In this document: positions 39,229 to 48,387 of the stretch, in pieces | Position numbering within the stretch: position 1 is the stretch's first letter | Layout of the letters: each line of letters starts with the position of its first letter | Origin: Bryobacter sp. | GTDB lineage: Bacteria; Acidobacteriota; Terriglobia; Bryobacterales; Bryobacteraceae | NCBI GenBank assembly: GCA_022843605.1 | Contig: JALHNI010000016.1 | Coordinates: 1-64,000, forward strand | Direction of reading: 5' to 3' | Length of the DNA stretch: 64,000 nt | The notes under the pieces: generated by a model | Databases searched by the model: none | The model's input: the letters and a program-made list of their open reading frames with translations, nothing else | What the model was told of the DNA's origin: nothing | Made by a program: the position numbers and the translations under genes

Positions 39229-41292
39229 ATGGCGACGGTTATTTTTCCTTCCACGTCCAGTGAGCCGGTGACCCGGTCCGCTTCCAAAATCACCCCCCCG
39301 GTAGCCCGGTTGGAACCCAAAACGAGCGAGATCCACGGCGACGTCCGCGTCGATCCCTACCACTGGCTCCGCGACAAGCACCACCCCGACGTCATCCACT
39401 ATCTCGAGAACGAGAACCGCTACATGACCGCCGTCATGGAGTCCACCGAAGAGCTGCAGCAAAAGCTGTACCGCGAAATGGTGGCGCGCATCGAAGAGAC
39501 TGACCAAACCGTCCCCGTCCGCCGCGGCAGCTACCTCTATTTCACGCGCACCGAACGCGGCAAACAATACACCATCTATTGCCGGCAGCCTGCCGATGGC
39601 GGCGCAGAAGAGATTTTGCTCGATGGAAACCTGCTCGCCGAGGGCGAAAAATACTTTCGCATCGGCGTCTTTGCCCCCAGCCCGGACCATCGCCTGCTCG
39701 CCTACTCCATCGATACCGAAGGCGATGAAGTCTACACGGTCCGCGTCAAGGACCTCGCCACCGGCCAACTCCTGCCCGACGTCCTCACCGATACTTACTA
39801 CGACCTTGAGTGGGCCAGCGACAATCGCACCCTCTTCTTCAACCGTGTCGACCAGGCGAAGCGGCCCTTCGAACTGTGGCGTCATCGCCTCGGCGACGCC
39901 GTATCCACCCGGATCTTCCATGAGCCCGACGAACGCGTCAACCTGGGCCTCCACAAAACCCGCAGCAAAGCCTGGATGCTGATGACCCTCTCCACCGCCA
40001 CCTCATCCGAGGTTTGGCGCTGGCCGGCCGACCAGCCGGATCAGGCCCCGGTGCAGATGTACCCCCGCCGTCCTCAGATCGAGTACGACGTCATCCACCA
40101 GGGTGACCATTTCTACGTCCGCATCAACGACCAGGGCCGGAACTTCCGCCTGGTGGAAGTTCCGGTTGCCAACCCCGTCGCCGAAAACTGGCGCGAGGTT
40201 GTCCCGCATCGCCCCGCCGTCCTCCTAGAGAATGTCATCGCCTTTGCCGGACACCTCGTCCTCATTGAGCGTGAAGGCGGTTTGCGCCGCGTCCGGATCG
40301 GCCTCGACCACGATGTCGTTTTCCCGCACCCCGTCTATCACGTCTTTCCTCACAGCAACCCCGAGTACGACACCAGCACGTTCCGCTTCGAATACACCTC
40401 GATGGTCACCCCGCCCACGGTCATCGACTATGACCTGGCCACCCATCAGCGCACGGTCCGCAAAACCCTGGTGGTACATGGCTACGACGCCAACGACTAC
40501 GTCACCGAGCGCATTCTCGTCTCAGCCCCGGACGGCGCTCAGGTTCCCGTCGCCCTCGTCTACCGCCGCGGTCTCGATACCAGCCAGCCGAACCCCACCA
40601 TGCTCTATGGCTACGGCTCCTACGGGCTCAATACGGAACCCGTCTTCAGTTCCGAACGCATCAGCTTACTCGACCGCGGCTGGATCTGGGCCATCGCTCA
40701 AGTGCGCGGCGGCAGCGAACTCGGCACCCCCTGGCACGACGACGGCAAGATGATGCGGAAACGCAACACCTTCACTGACTTCATCGCCTGCGCCGAACAC
40801 CTCGTCGAATCCGGCTACACCGCCCCCGAAAAGCTCGCCATCATGGGCCGCAGCGCCGGCGGACTCCTCATGGGCGCCGTGCTCAACACCCGCCCCGACC
40901 TCTTCCAGGCCGCCATCGCCGGCGTCCCCTTCGTCGACGTCGTTAACACCATGCTCGACGCCTCCCTGCCCCTCACCGTTGGCGAGTACGAGGAGTGGGG
41001 CAACCCCAACGAGCCCGAAGCCTACCATTACATGAAGTCGTACTCGCCTTACGACAACATCGGCCCGCATAACTATCCGCACCTGCTGGTCCTCGCCGGC
41101 CTCAACGATCCGCGCGTCCAATACTGGGAGCCCGCTAAGTGGGTTGCCAAACTCCGCGCCACCAAGCAAGGTGACCGCGAAGTACTGCTCAAGACCGAGA
41201 TGGGCGCCGGACACTTCGGCCCTTCCGGCCGCTATGAGCGCTTCAAAGAGACCGCCTTCGAGTACGCTTTTCTGCTGAAGTACGTGCGTTAG
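39229..41292 (+). CDS. Oligopeptidase B-like S9 family serine peptidase
   Basis: 687-residue prolyl-oligopeptidase-family enzyme cutting short peptides, usually after basic residues in oligopeptidase B. The N-terminal landmark RVDPYHWLRDKHHPDVIHYL is followed by a seven-bladed propeller (residues about 90-410) and the alpha/beta hydrolase domain: YGYGSYG and VRGGSELGTPWHDDGKMM, the catalytic Ser in IMGRSAGGLLMG, Asp in LNDPRVQYWEPAKW and His in GAGHFGPSGRY. No signal peptide, so probably cytoplasmic. Confidence 0.93.
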   Translation: MATVIFPSTSSEPVTRSASKITPPVARLEPKTSEIHGDVRVDPYHWLRDKHHPDVIHYLENENRYMTAVMESTEELQQKLYREMVARIEETDQTVPVRRGSYLYFTRTERGKQYTIYCRQPADGGAEEILLDGNLLAEGEKYFRIGVFAPSPDHRLLAYSIDTEGDEVYTVRVKDLATGQLLPDVLTDTYYDLEWASDNRTLFFNRVDQAKRPFELWRHRLGDAVSTRIFHEPDERVNLGLHKTRSKAWMLMTLSTATSSEVWRWPADQPDQAPVQMYPRRPQIEYDVIHQGDHFYVRINDQGRNFRLVEVPVANPVAENWREVVPHRPAVLLENVIAFAGHLVLIEREGGLRRVRIGLDHDVVFPHPVYHVFPHSNPEYDTSTFRFEYTSMVTPPTVIDYDLATHQRTVRKTLVVHGYDANDYVTERILVSAPDGAQVPVALVYRRGLDTSQPNPTMLYGYGSYGLNTEPVFSSERISLLDRGWIWAIAQVRGGSELGTPWHDDGKMMRKRNTFTDFIACAEHLVESGYTAPEKLAIMGRSAGGLLMGAVLNTRPDLFQAAIAGVPFVDVVNTMLDASLPLTVGEYEEWGNPNEPEAYHYMKSYSPYDNIGPHNYPHLLVLAGLNDPRVQYWEPAKWVAKLRATKQGDREVLLKTEMGAGHFGPSGRYERFKETAFEYAFLLKYVR

Positions 41293-41304
41293 AATACAGA
41301 CACT

Positions 41305-41808
41305 ATGGATCGTCGCGAACTGTTAACCATTTCCGCCGTTGCCGTCCCGGCCCTGCTCGATGCCCAGGTCGGCACCAGCACCGATTGGAAGCCGTTGCTG
41401 TTCGACGCACACCAAAACGCGACCGTCATCGCCTTAACTGACCTCATCATTCCGGCCACCGACACCCCCGGCGCGAAAGCAGCCAACGTCAACCGCTACC
41501 TGGACCTCCTTCTGAACGATGGACGCGACGCCGACCGTGTCTCCTTCCTGGAAGGTCTCGGCTGGCTCGACCAGTCCGCGCGCCAGGAACATCAGGCCCC
41601 CTTCGTCAAGCTCACGCCCGCCAACCAGATCGCCCTGCTCACCAAACTCGACCAGGGCGTCAACGGCATGGAAGAAGGCACCCGCTTCTTCCGTACGGCC
41701 AAAGCCATGACCGCCCGCATCTTTTACGCCACCAAACTCGGCTTCGACGAACTCAATAAGGGCGGCCGCGTGCCCAGCTCCTACCTGGCTGTCTGCACCC
41801 CTAACTAG
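41305..41808 (+). CDS. Gluconate 2-dehydrogenase subunit 3 family protein (orphan)
   Basis: 167 residues with a short Tat-like start (MDRRELLTISAVAVPALLDA) and the family hallmark VIALTDLIIPATDTPGAKAA, then LDQGVNGMEEGTRFFRTAKAM and KLGFDELNKGGRVPSSYLAV. In gluconate/sorbitol dehydrogenase complexes this subunit accompanies a GMC flavoprotein and cytochrome, but neither is nearby. It may serve a GMC enzyme encoded elsewhere. It lies 12 bases after the peptidase stop and six before folC. Confidence 0.85.
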   Translation: MDRRELLTISAVAVPALLDAQVGTSTDWKPLLFDAHQNATVIALTDLIIPATDTPGAKAANVNRYLDLLLNDGRDADRVSFLEGLGWLDQSARQEHQAPFVKLTPANQIALLTKLDQGVNGMEEGTRFFRTAKAMTARIFYATKLGFDELNKGGRVPSSYLAVCTPN

Positions 41809-41814
41809 GCTTCA

Positions 41815-43101
41815 GTGAATCACCCCGCTGAGGTCCAGTACCTCTACTCTCTCGGCAACGAAGTCAAGACGATCAAGCTTGGCCTCGAACGCATGCAACT
41901 GATGCTCGAAGCTCTCGGTCATCCCGAGCGCGCATGCCGTTTTGTCCACGTCGCCGGCACCAATGGCAAAGGCTCCACCTGCGCCATGATTGAGCGCGGC
42001 CTCCGCACCAAGGGCCTCTCCACCGGCCTCTACACGTCCCCTCACTTCGTCGACCCCACCGAGCGCATCCAACTCAGCGGCAAGCCCATCTCTGAAGCCC
42101 AGTTCTCCAACGTCTTCCACGAAATGCACAACGTGGCCGAAGCGCTCATCCAGCGCGGCGGCCTCGACATGCACCCCACTTACTTCGAGTCGCTCACCCT
42201 GATGGCCTTCCTCGTCTTTCGTCAGGCCCGCGTCCACACCGTTATCCTCGAAACCGGACTCGGCGGCCGCCTCGACGCCACCAACGTCGTCACGCCCATC
42301 CTCTCCGTCATCACCGCCATCGACTTCGACCATATGCAGTGGCTCGGTGACACCATCGAGAAGATCGCCAGTGAAAAGGCCGGTATCATCAAGCCCGGCG
42401 TCCCCGTCGTCGTCGCCCGCCAGCGCCCCGAAGCCCGCATCCCCATCGAACGCGCCGCCCTTGAAGCCCACGCACCGCTCCGCGACGTCGAGCAATGGAC
42501 CATGCGCGTCGACTCCGTCGACGCCTACGGCGGCACCTACTCGCTCAGCCAGGGCGAGACCACCCTCGAAGTGCATTGCCCCTTGGCCGGCGAGCACCAA
42601 CTCCACAACTCGGCCACCGCCGCCCTCGCCCTCCACCAACTCGGCCTCACCCCGCGCGAAATCTTCGACGGCATCGCTCAAGCCGAATGGCCCGGCCGCC
42701 TCGAACGCATCCATCAGCGCCCCGACATCATCCTCGACGGCGCACACAACTCGGCCGGCGCCGCCGCCTTGGCCGCCTACATCCGCCACTTTCACCAGGG
42801 CCGCAACGTCTGGATGATCTTCGGCGTTATGGCCGACAAACAAATCGATGAAATCGCCGAGATCCTCTTTCCTCTCGCCACCCACCTGATCCTCACCGCG
42901 CCGGACCAGGCCCGAGCCATGCCCGCCGCCGAGATTGCCAAGCTCCCCGCCGCCCATAGCGCCCGCATCGTCCCCACCGTCGCCGAGGCGCTGCAGGCTA
43001 TCCATCAGGCCGCCGCTGACGATGTCGTCTTCATCACCGGCAGCCTGTATCTGGTCGGCGAAGCGCGCCCCATCCTCAAGCAAATGGGGGTTCTGGCATG
43101 A
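41815..43101 (+). CDS. folC: Bifunctional folylpolyglutamate/dihydrofolate synthase
   Basis: Adds glutamate to dihydropteroate or folate, completing and retaining folate cofactors. The Mur-ligase-type ATP site GTNGKGSTCAMIERGL, followed by GLYTSPHFVDPTERIQLSG, VILETGLGGRLDATN and DGAHNSAGAAALAAYI, are diagnostic. Length of 428 residues is normal. The start is a GTG at 41815 with a weak ribosome site. Its stop overlaps the acyltransferase ATG by four bases. Confidence 0.95.
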   Translation: MNHPAEVQYLYSLGNEVKTIKLGLERMQLMLEALGHPERACRFVHVAGTNGKGSTCAMIERGLRTKGLSTGLYTSPHFVDPTERIQLSGKPISEAQFSNVFHEMHNVAEALIQRGGLDMHPTYFESLTLMAFLVFRQARVHTVILETGLGGRLDATNVVTPILSVITAIDFDHMQWLGDTIEKIASEKAGIIKPGVPVVVARQRPEARIPIERAALEAHAPLRDVEQWTMRVDSVDAYGGTYSLSQGETTLEVHCPLAGEHQLHNSATAALALHQLGLTPREIFDGIAQAEWPGRLERIHQRPDIILDGAHNSAGAAALAAYIRHFHQGRNVWMIFGVMADKQIDEIAEILFPLATHLILTAPDQARAMPAAEIAKLPAAHSARIVPTVAEALQAIHQAAADDVVFITGSLYLVGEARPILKQMGVLA

Positions 43102-43823
43102 GTTGGCCCAAATTCCGCGCCTTCTTCATCGTCGACCCGCTCATTTGCCTGGCCACCGTCGTCATGGGCACCGTCAGCCTGGCCGCCTCGTTTTTCGATC
43201 GCACCGGTCGCAAGCAAATGGCCGTCGCCCGCGCCTGGGCCCGCATTCTCTGCCGCCTCGCCGGCGTCCAACTGAAAATCGTCGGCCTTGAGCACATCGA
43301 CCCCAAGGCCAACTACATCATCGCCGCCAATCACCTCAGCTACATGGACACGCCCGTCGTCCTCGGCCACCTCCCGGTCGACTTTCGCTTCATGGCCAAG
43401 AAGGGCCTGTTCAAGATCCCCTTCCTCGGCACGCATCTGGCCAGCGCCGGCCACCTGCCGGTCGTCAACGACAATCCCCGCGACGGCATCCGCGCCTTGA
43501 ACGAAGCCGCCAAGGTCATCGCCGCTCGCCACACCTCGGTGCTGATCTTCCCTGAAGGCGGACGCGCCGCCACCGGCCACTTGCAGGAGTTTCGCGACGG
43601 CGCCTTCTTCCTCGCCATCAAGAGCGGCGCGCCCGTCCTGCCCGTCTGCCTCATTGGCACCTACGAAATGCTTCCCTTCGGCTCAGGCTTCATGAAGCCC
43701 GGCCCCATCACCATGCGCATCGGCGCGCCGATCGAAACCGCCGGCCGCCACATCAAGGAACGCACCGCCCTCAGCCAGCAGGTTCGCGACGAAATCGCCC
43801 GCCTCACCCAAGTCGGCCACTAA
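43098..43823 (+). CDS. plsC: 1-acyl-sn-glycerol-3-phosphate acyltransferase (PlsC-like)
   Basis: Membrane-associated acyltransferase making phosphatidic acid. The N-terminal hydrophobic helix (FFIVDPLICLATVVMGTVSL) is followed by the catalytic NHLSYMDTP (NHx4D), the substrate-binding FPEGGRAATG motif and LPVCLIGTYEMLPFGS. ATGA overlap with folC indicates coupling; the pairing is a housekeeping arrangement without a known functional reason. Confidence 0.92.
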   Translation: MSWPKFRAFFIVDPLICLATVVMGTVSLAASFFDRTGRKQMAVARAWARILCRLAGVQLKIVGLEHIDPKANYIIAANHLSYMDTPVVLGHLPVDFRFMAKKGLFKIPFLGTHLASAGHLPVVNDNPRDGIRALNEAAKVIAARHTSVLIFPEGGRAATGHLQEFRDGAFFLAIKSGAPVLPVCLIGTYEMLPFGSGFMKPGPITMRIGAPIETAGRHIKERTALSQQVRDEIARLTQVGH

Positions 43824-43857
43824 ATCGCAGCCGGTAAATCTGCTACCTTCTCCTTTG

Positions 43858-44355
43858 ATGGTCCTCACTCAAGAAGAACTCATAGCCGCACTGCGCAACG
43901 AAATTCGCATCCTGCTGCACCTGGTCACCAAAATCGACCCGTCCGCCCGGGACTACAAGCCCACGGCCAAGCAGCGCACCACCGTCGAGTTACTGCAGTA
44001 CCTCAACATCATGGGGCCGCAATTGGTGCCCGCCATTCGCGCCGGCGCCTTCGACGGCGAAGTCTGGGGCGCCGCCGTCGCCGCTACCGCCGCCCTCGAC
44101 TTTGACGCCCTCGTTGCCTCCATCGCCACCCAAGCCGACTTCTACGCCCAAGAGCTCAGCACCTGGACCGAAGCCGACTTCCGCGGCGAAATTGAACTCT
44201 TCGGCAGCCGCTCCTCGCGCGGCGCTAAGCTCTGTAGCCTCATCCTGGGCGGCCACACCGCCTATCGCACTCAGCTCTTCCTGTACCTCAAGTCGAGCGG
44301 GCGCGAAGAACTGAACACCATGAACCTGTGGGGCGGCGTCGACGGCTCCGCCTAA
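43858..44355 (+). CDS. DinB-like four-helix-bundle protein
   Basis: About 165 residues, start at the ATG at 43858 (the ORF track uses the TTG one codon earlier). Helical pattern with LIAALRNEIRILLHLVTKID near the N-terminus and SLILGGHTAYRTQLFLYLKS near the C-terminus, where H and other residues may form a DinB metal site. DinB proteins include bacillithiol or mycothiol S-transferases; no specific role can be given. Confidence 0.6.
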   Translation: MVLTQEELIAALRNEIRILLHLVTKIDPSARDYKPTAKQRTTVELLQYLNIMGPQLVPAIRAGAFDGEVWGAAVAATAALDFDALVASIATQADFYAQELSTWTEADFRGEIELFGSRSSRGAKLCSLILGGHTAYRTQLFLYLKSSGREELNTMNLWGGVDGSA

Positions 44356-44394
44356 GCCCTCTCCGGCATCGGTCCTCCTGCTACGATTCTCTTA

Positions 44395-45249
44395 ATGAAA
44401 TCGTTTGACTATGCCGCGCCCCGGACGCTCGACGAAGCCCTCTCGCTAGTCGCCCAGAATCCCCAAGCCCAAGTGCTCGCCGGCGGCACTGACCTGCTGG
44501 TGCAACTGAAGAACGGCCGACGCGAAACTGACCTCGTCATCGACCTGAAGCGCATCGCGGAGCTGAAGACGATCGCCTTCGATCCGAAAAAGGGCCTCAC
44601 CGTCGGTGCCGCCGTCCCCTGCGCCCAACTCTGTGCGCACGCCGATTTGCGCCAACACTATCCGTCCCTCGCCGAAGTCGCCGGCCTCATCGGAGGCACG
44701 GCCATCCAGGGCCGCGCCTCCCTCGGCGGCAACCTCTGCAACGCCGCCCCCAGTGCCGACTCCGTCCCGCTCATGATCGCCCTCGCCGCCCAGGCCCGTG
44801 TCGCCGGCCCCCAAGGCATTCGCGACGTCCCCGTCGAAGACTTCTGCGTCGCACCCGGCAAGAACCTGCTTGCGCCCGGCGAATTCCTCGTCAACATTTT
44901 CTTCCCGATCCCGGCCGCCGGCTTCCACGCCCAATACCTGCGCTTCACGCCCCGCAATGAAATGGACATCGCCGTCGTCGGCGTCGGCGTCTCCACCCGG
45001 GTCGAAAACGGTAAGATCACCGCCGCCCGCATCGCGCTCGCCTCCGTGGCGCCCACACCGCTCTTCGTCAAAGAGGCCGGCGACTCACTCATCGGCCAAG
45101 CCCCGACGCCCGAAGCCATCGCCCAGGCCGCCAGCCTCGCCCAAGCCGCCGCCAAGCCCATCTCCGACATGCGCGCCCCAGCCGACTACCGCCGCCACCT
45201 CTGCGGAGTCCTCACCCGTCGCGCCCTCACGGCAGCGTTAGCTCAATAG
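44395..45249 (+). CDS. Molybdenum hydroxylase FAD-binding subunit (CoxM/XdhB-like)
   Basis: 284-residue medium subunit of a xanthine-dehydrogenase-family enzyme, passing electrons from the FeS subunit to FAD. FDYAAPRTLDEALSL and VLAGGTDLLVQLKNG form the first FAD-binding strand-turn; GGTAIQGRASLGGNLCNAAPSAD is the second characteristic FAD motif. The C-terminal CO-dehydrogenase flavoprotein domain follows. It leads a three-gene operon of FAD, 2Fe-2S and Mo subunits. Confidence 0.93.
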   Translation: MKSFDYAAPRTLDEALSLVAQNPQAQVLAGGTDLLVQLKNGRRETDLVIDLKRIAELKTIAFDPKKGLTVGAAVPCAQLCAHADLRQHYPSLAEVAGLIGGTAIQGRASLGGNLCNAAPSADSVPLMIALAAQARVAGPQGIRDVPVEDFCVAPGKNLLAPGEFLVNIFFPIPAAGFHAQYLRFTPRNEMDIAVVGVGVSTRVENGKITAARIALASVAPTPLFVKEAGDSLIGQAPTPEAIAQAASLAQAAAKPISDMRAPADYRRHLCGVLTRRALTAALAQ

Positions 45250-45260
45250 GAATCATCGAA

Positions 45261-45743
45261 ATGAAAAAAGTCCACGTCCAACTCACCCTCAACGGCGAAC
45301 CCGCCGAATTCCTCGCCGAGCCGCGCCAAACGCTCCTCGAGTGCCTCCGCGATAACCTCAACCTCACCGGCACCAAAGAAGGCTGCGGCGACGGCAATTG
45401 CGGCTCCTGCAGCGTCCTGCTCGATGGCCAACTCGTCACTTCCTGCCTCGTCCTCGGCGTCGAAACCGATGGACTGCGCGTCGACACCGTCGAAGGCATC
45501 GCCAAGGGCTCCACGCTGCACCCCATTCAGAAAGCCTTCATCGACAATGCCGCCCTGCAATGCGGCATCTGCACCCCCGGCTTCCTGATGGCCACCAAGT
45601 CTTTGCTCGAACACAATCCCAACCCCACGGAGCCCGAGATTCGCCTCTGGCTCGCCAATAACCTCTGCCGCTGCACCGGCTATGACAAAATCGTCCGCGC
45701 CGTGATGATCGCCGCTGCGGAAATGCAGGAGTCTGCCCAATGA
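45261..45743 (+). CDS. Molybdenum hydroxylase 2Fe-2S subunit (CoxS/XdhC-like)
   Basis: 160-residue small subunit holding two [2Fe-2S] clusters. The ferredoxin-type cluster is coordinated by GCGDGNCGSCSVLLDG and the downstream Cys in SCLVLG. The second, helical cluster is coordinated by QCGICTPGFLMA and NLCRCTGYDKIV. All eight expected cysteines are visible. Its stop overlaps the Mo-subunit ATG by four bases. Confidence 0.95.
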   Translation: MKKVHVQLTLNGEPAEFLAEPRQTLLECLRDNLNLTGTKEGCGDGNCGSCSVLLDGQLVTSCLVLGVETDGLRVDTVEGIAKGSTLHPIQKAFIDNAALQCGICTPGFLMATKSLLEHNPNPTEPEIRLWLANNLCRCTGYDKIVRAVMIAAAEMQESAQ

Positions 45744-47992
45744 GCACCCCCCAATATTCCCTGATCGGAACCCGCCCCCCGCGCCACGACGGCGCCGACA
45801 AAGTCACCGGACGCGCCCTCTACGGCGCTGACCTCAAGATGTCCGGTCTCCTCCATGGCTCCATTCTGCGCAGCCCGCATGCCCACGCCCGCATTCTCAG
45901 CATCGACACCTCGAAGGCCGCCGCCCACCCCGATTGCCGTGGCATCGTCACCGCCGCTGACTTCCCCGCCACCCCCGAACGCATCGTCGACCTCGGCGAA
46001 GGCGAAACCCCGCTCTCCTACATCCGCGGCAACATGCTCGCCAGCGGTAAAGTGCTCTACGAAGGCCATGCCGTCGCCGCCGTCGCCGCCACCAGTGCAC
46101 AAGCCGCCGCCGAAATCGCCAAGCTCATCGAAATGAAGTACGAGCCGCTTCCCTGCGTCCTCACCGCTCCTGCGGCCATGGCCCCCGGCGCGCCGTTGCT
46201 TCACCCCGATCTCCGCTGCAAAGAGTTCGGCCAACCCACCACCGCGCCCAGCAACGTCGCCGACCACTTCCGACAAGTAATGGGCAACAGCGAAGAGGGC
46301 TTCGCCCAGGCCGACATCGTCATCGAACGCGAGTTCACCACCTCCACCGTCCACCAGGGCTACATCGAACCCCACACCGCCACCGCCCTCTGGAACAACG
46401 ACGGCCGCTTGCTGATCTGGTGCGCCACCCAGGGCAGCTTCGTCGTCCGCGATAGCGTCGCCTGCATGCTCGACCTGCCCGTCTCCCGCGTCCGCGTCAC
46501 GCCCATGGAAATCGGCGGTGGCTTCGGCGGCAAAGTCCCGGTCTACGTCGAACCCGTCGCCGCGCTGCTCTCGCAAAAGACGGGCCACCCCGTCAAGATC
46601 ACCATGACCCGCCGCGAGGTCCTCGAAGGCTCCGGCCCCACGCCTGGTTCCTTCATCCGCGTCAAAATCGGCGCCAAGAAAGATGGCACCCTCGTCGCCG
46701 CTCAAGCCTACTTGGCCTACGAAGCCGGCGCTTATCCGGGCGCCATGGTCAGCCCCGCAGCCACCTGCGTCTTTGCCGCCTACGACATCCCCAACCAGAC
46801 CATCGACGGCTATGACGTCGTCGTCAACAAGCCCTCCACCGCGCCCTACCGCGCTCCCGGCGCCACCAACGCCGCCTTCGCCACGGAGACCGTGCTCGAC
46901 GAGATCGCCGAGACCCTCAAGCTCGATCCGCTCGACCTCCGCATCAGGAACGCCGCCAAAGAAGGCACCCGCCGCGCCGACGGCGCCAAGTTCCGCCGCA
47001 TCGGCTGCCTCGAAGTCCTCGAAACCATGAAGGCGCATCCGCATTACTCCGCGCCCCTCGGCGAACCGTCGCATGCCGCCGCCCAGCGCGGCCGCGGCGT
47101 CGCCGTCGGCTTCTGGATGAACGCCGGCCTGCCCTCCAGTTGCACCCTCAACGTCCATGCCGACGGCAGCGTCGGACTCATTGAGGGCTCCACCGACATC
47201 GGTGGCTCCCGCACCTCCATCGCCATGCAGGCCGCCGAAGTCCTCGGCCTCCAGTCTGAAGACATGCGCCCCTCGGTCGTCGACACCGACACCATTGGCT
47301 ACACCGGCGTCACCGGCGGCTCCCGAACCACCTTTGCCACCGGCTGGGCCGCTCATGACGCCGCCCAGGACGTCGTCAGGCAGATGAAAGAACGCGCCGC
47401 CCGCCTCTGGCAGGTGGAAGAAGTCCAGTTCGCCAATGGCGTATTCACCGGCGGTGAACACAAGCTCACCTTCAAGCAACTTGCCGCGCGCGTGGGAGAA
47501 ATCGGCGCCCCCGTGGTGGGCCGCGCCTCGGTCAATCCCCGCGGCGCCGGCGGCTCCTTCGCCGGCGTCATCGTCGACGTCGAAGTCGACATGGAGACCG
47601 GCAAAACCAGCATTATCCGCTTCACCTCGGTGCAGGACGCCGGCAAGGCTATCCACCCCAGCTACGTCGAAGGCCAGATGCAGGGCGGCAGCGTCCAGGG
47701 CATCGGCTGGGCGCTCAACGAAGAGTACTTCATGAGCGCTGAAGGCCGCATGATGAATGCCAGCTTCCTCGACTACCGCATGCCGACGGCCCTCGACGTC
47801 CCGATGATCGACACCGCCATCGTCGAAGTACCCAACCCCGTTCACCCCTACGGCGTCCGCGGCGTCGGCGAAGCCAACATTGTCGCGCCCCCCGCCGCCA
47901 TCGCCAACGCCATCCACGCCGCCACCGGCCATCGGATGCGTCACCTACCCATGAACCCGCCCAGCGTCATGGCGGCGATTCTCAGAGGGTGA
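45740..47992 (+). CDS. Molybdenum hydroxylase molybdopterin-binding subunit (XDH/aldehyde-oxidase family)
   Basis: 750-residue catalytic subunit. RHDGADKVTGRALYGADL opens the first domain, GGGFGGKVPVYVEPVAALLS the Mo-binding domain, and GVGEANIVAPPAAIANAI holds the catalytic Glu. The active-site loop reads APYRAPGATNAAFATE, unlike the AYxCSFR of form I CO dehydrogenase and unlike the AYRGAGR of form II, so it is probably not a CO dehydrogenase. More likely it hydroxylates a heterocycle or aldehyde. A Mo-insertion chaperone (CoxF/XdhC type) is not present. Confidence 0.93.
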   Translation: MSTPQYSLIGTRPPRHDGADKVTGRALYGADLKMSGLLHGSILRSPHAHARILSIDTSKAAAHPDCRGIVTAADFPATPERIVDLGEGETPLSYIRGNMLASGKVLYEGHAVAAVAATSAQAAAEIAKLIEMKYEPLPCVLTAPAAMAPGAPLLHPDLRCKEFGQPTTAPSNVADHFRQVMGNSEEGFAQADIVIEREFTTSTVHQGYIEPHTATALWNNDGRLLIWCATQGSFVVRDSVACMLDLPVSRVRVTPMEIGGGFGGKVPVYVEPVAALLSQKTGHPVKITMTRREVLEGSGPTPGSFIRVKIGAKKDGTLVAAQAYLAYEAGAYPGAMVSPAATCVFAAYDIPNQTIDGYDVVVNKPSTAPYRAPGATNAAFATETVLDEIAETLKLDPLDLRIRNAAKEGTRRADGAKFRRIGCLEVLETMKAHPHYSAPLGEPSHAAAQRGRGVAVGFWMNAGLPSSCTLNVHADGSVGLIEGSTDIGGSRTSIAMQAAEVLGLQSEDMRPSVVDTDTIGYTGVTGGSRTTFATGWAAHDAAQDVVRQMKERAARLWQVEEVQFANGVFTGGEHKLTFKQLAARVGEIGAPVVGRASVNPRGAGGSFAGVIVDVEVDMETGKTSIIRFTSVQDAGKAIHPSYVEGQMQGGSVQGIGWALNEEYFMSAEGRMMNASFLDYRMPTALDVPMIDTAIVEVPNPVHPYGVRGVGEANIVAPPAAIANAIHAATGHRMRHLPMNPPSVMAAILRG

Positions 47993-48071
47993 GTCGCGGT
48001 TGACGAGCTTTGTGGACAACACCGCCCTCAGGAATCCAAACTAGGCAGAAGGCGCTGGAGGGAGATGCTAG

Positions 48072-48383
48072 ATGACCAAGACTAGACCCACCATCGTTGT
48101 CAAGACATCAGACGCCTTGGCGCAGACCTTAGGGCTTACTGGGGCGGACGCGCAGGAATGGCGGGTACAACACGCGCTGCTCAAGCGGCTTCGGCAAGTC
48201 GTGCAGCAAGAATCCCTCACCCATGCCGACGTAGCCAAACGGGGAGGTTCGTCACGAACCCGGATCACAGCGATCCTGAATGGCAACCTCGATAACGTCT
48301 CCATCGACCTGCTGATCAGCCTGCTCAGCGGCCTCGGCTATCGGGTAAAGGTAAAGTTGTCGCGCATCGACTCAGCAGCGTGA
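48072..48383 (+). CDS. XRE-family helix-turn-helix protein
   Basis: 103 residues with GGAGGGAG upstream of the ATG. The helix-turn-helix is LLKRLRQVVQQESLTHADVA, then KRGGSSRTRITAILNGNLDN, then VSIDLLISLLSGLGYRVKVK. This is the architecture of HigA-like antitoxins and small XRE regulators, but no toxin gene is adjacent. It may be an orphan antitoxin or regulator. Confidence 0.85.
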   Translation: MTKTRPTIVVKTSDALAQTLGLTGADAQEWRVQHALLKRLRQVVQQESLTHADVAKRGGSSRTRITAILNGNLDNVSIDLLISLLSGLGYRVKVKLSRIDSAA

Positions 48384-48387
48384 ACCT

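Noticed and set aside
41812-43083. 423-aa minus-strand ORF opposite folC
   Set aside because: Antisense shadow; the plus strand has intact folC motifs.
45680-47944. 754-aa minus-strand ORF opposite the Mo subunit
   Set aside because: Extremely Gly/Ala/Asp-rich antisense frame, typical shadow of high-GC coding sequence.
45740-47992. Aerobic CO dehydrogenase large subunit (coxL)
   Set aside because: Active-site loop reads YRAPGA, matching neither the form I nor the form II CoxL signature.
48072-48383. Complete HigBA-type toxin-antitoxin system
   Set aside because: Only the XRE antitoxin-like gene is present; no toxin ORF lies on either side.
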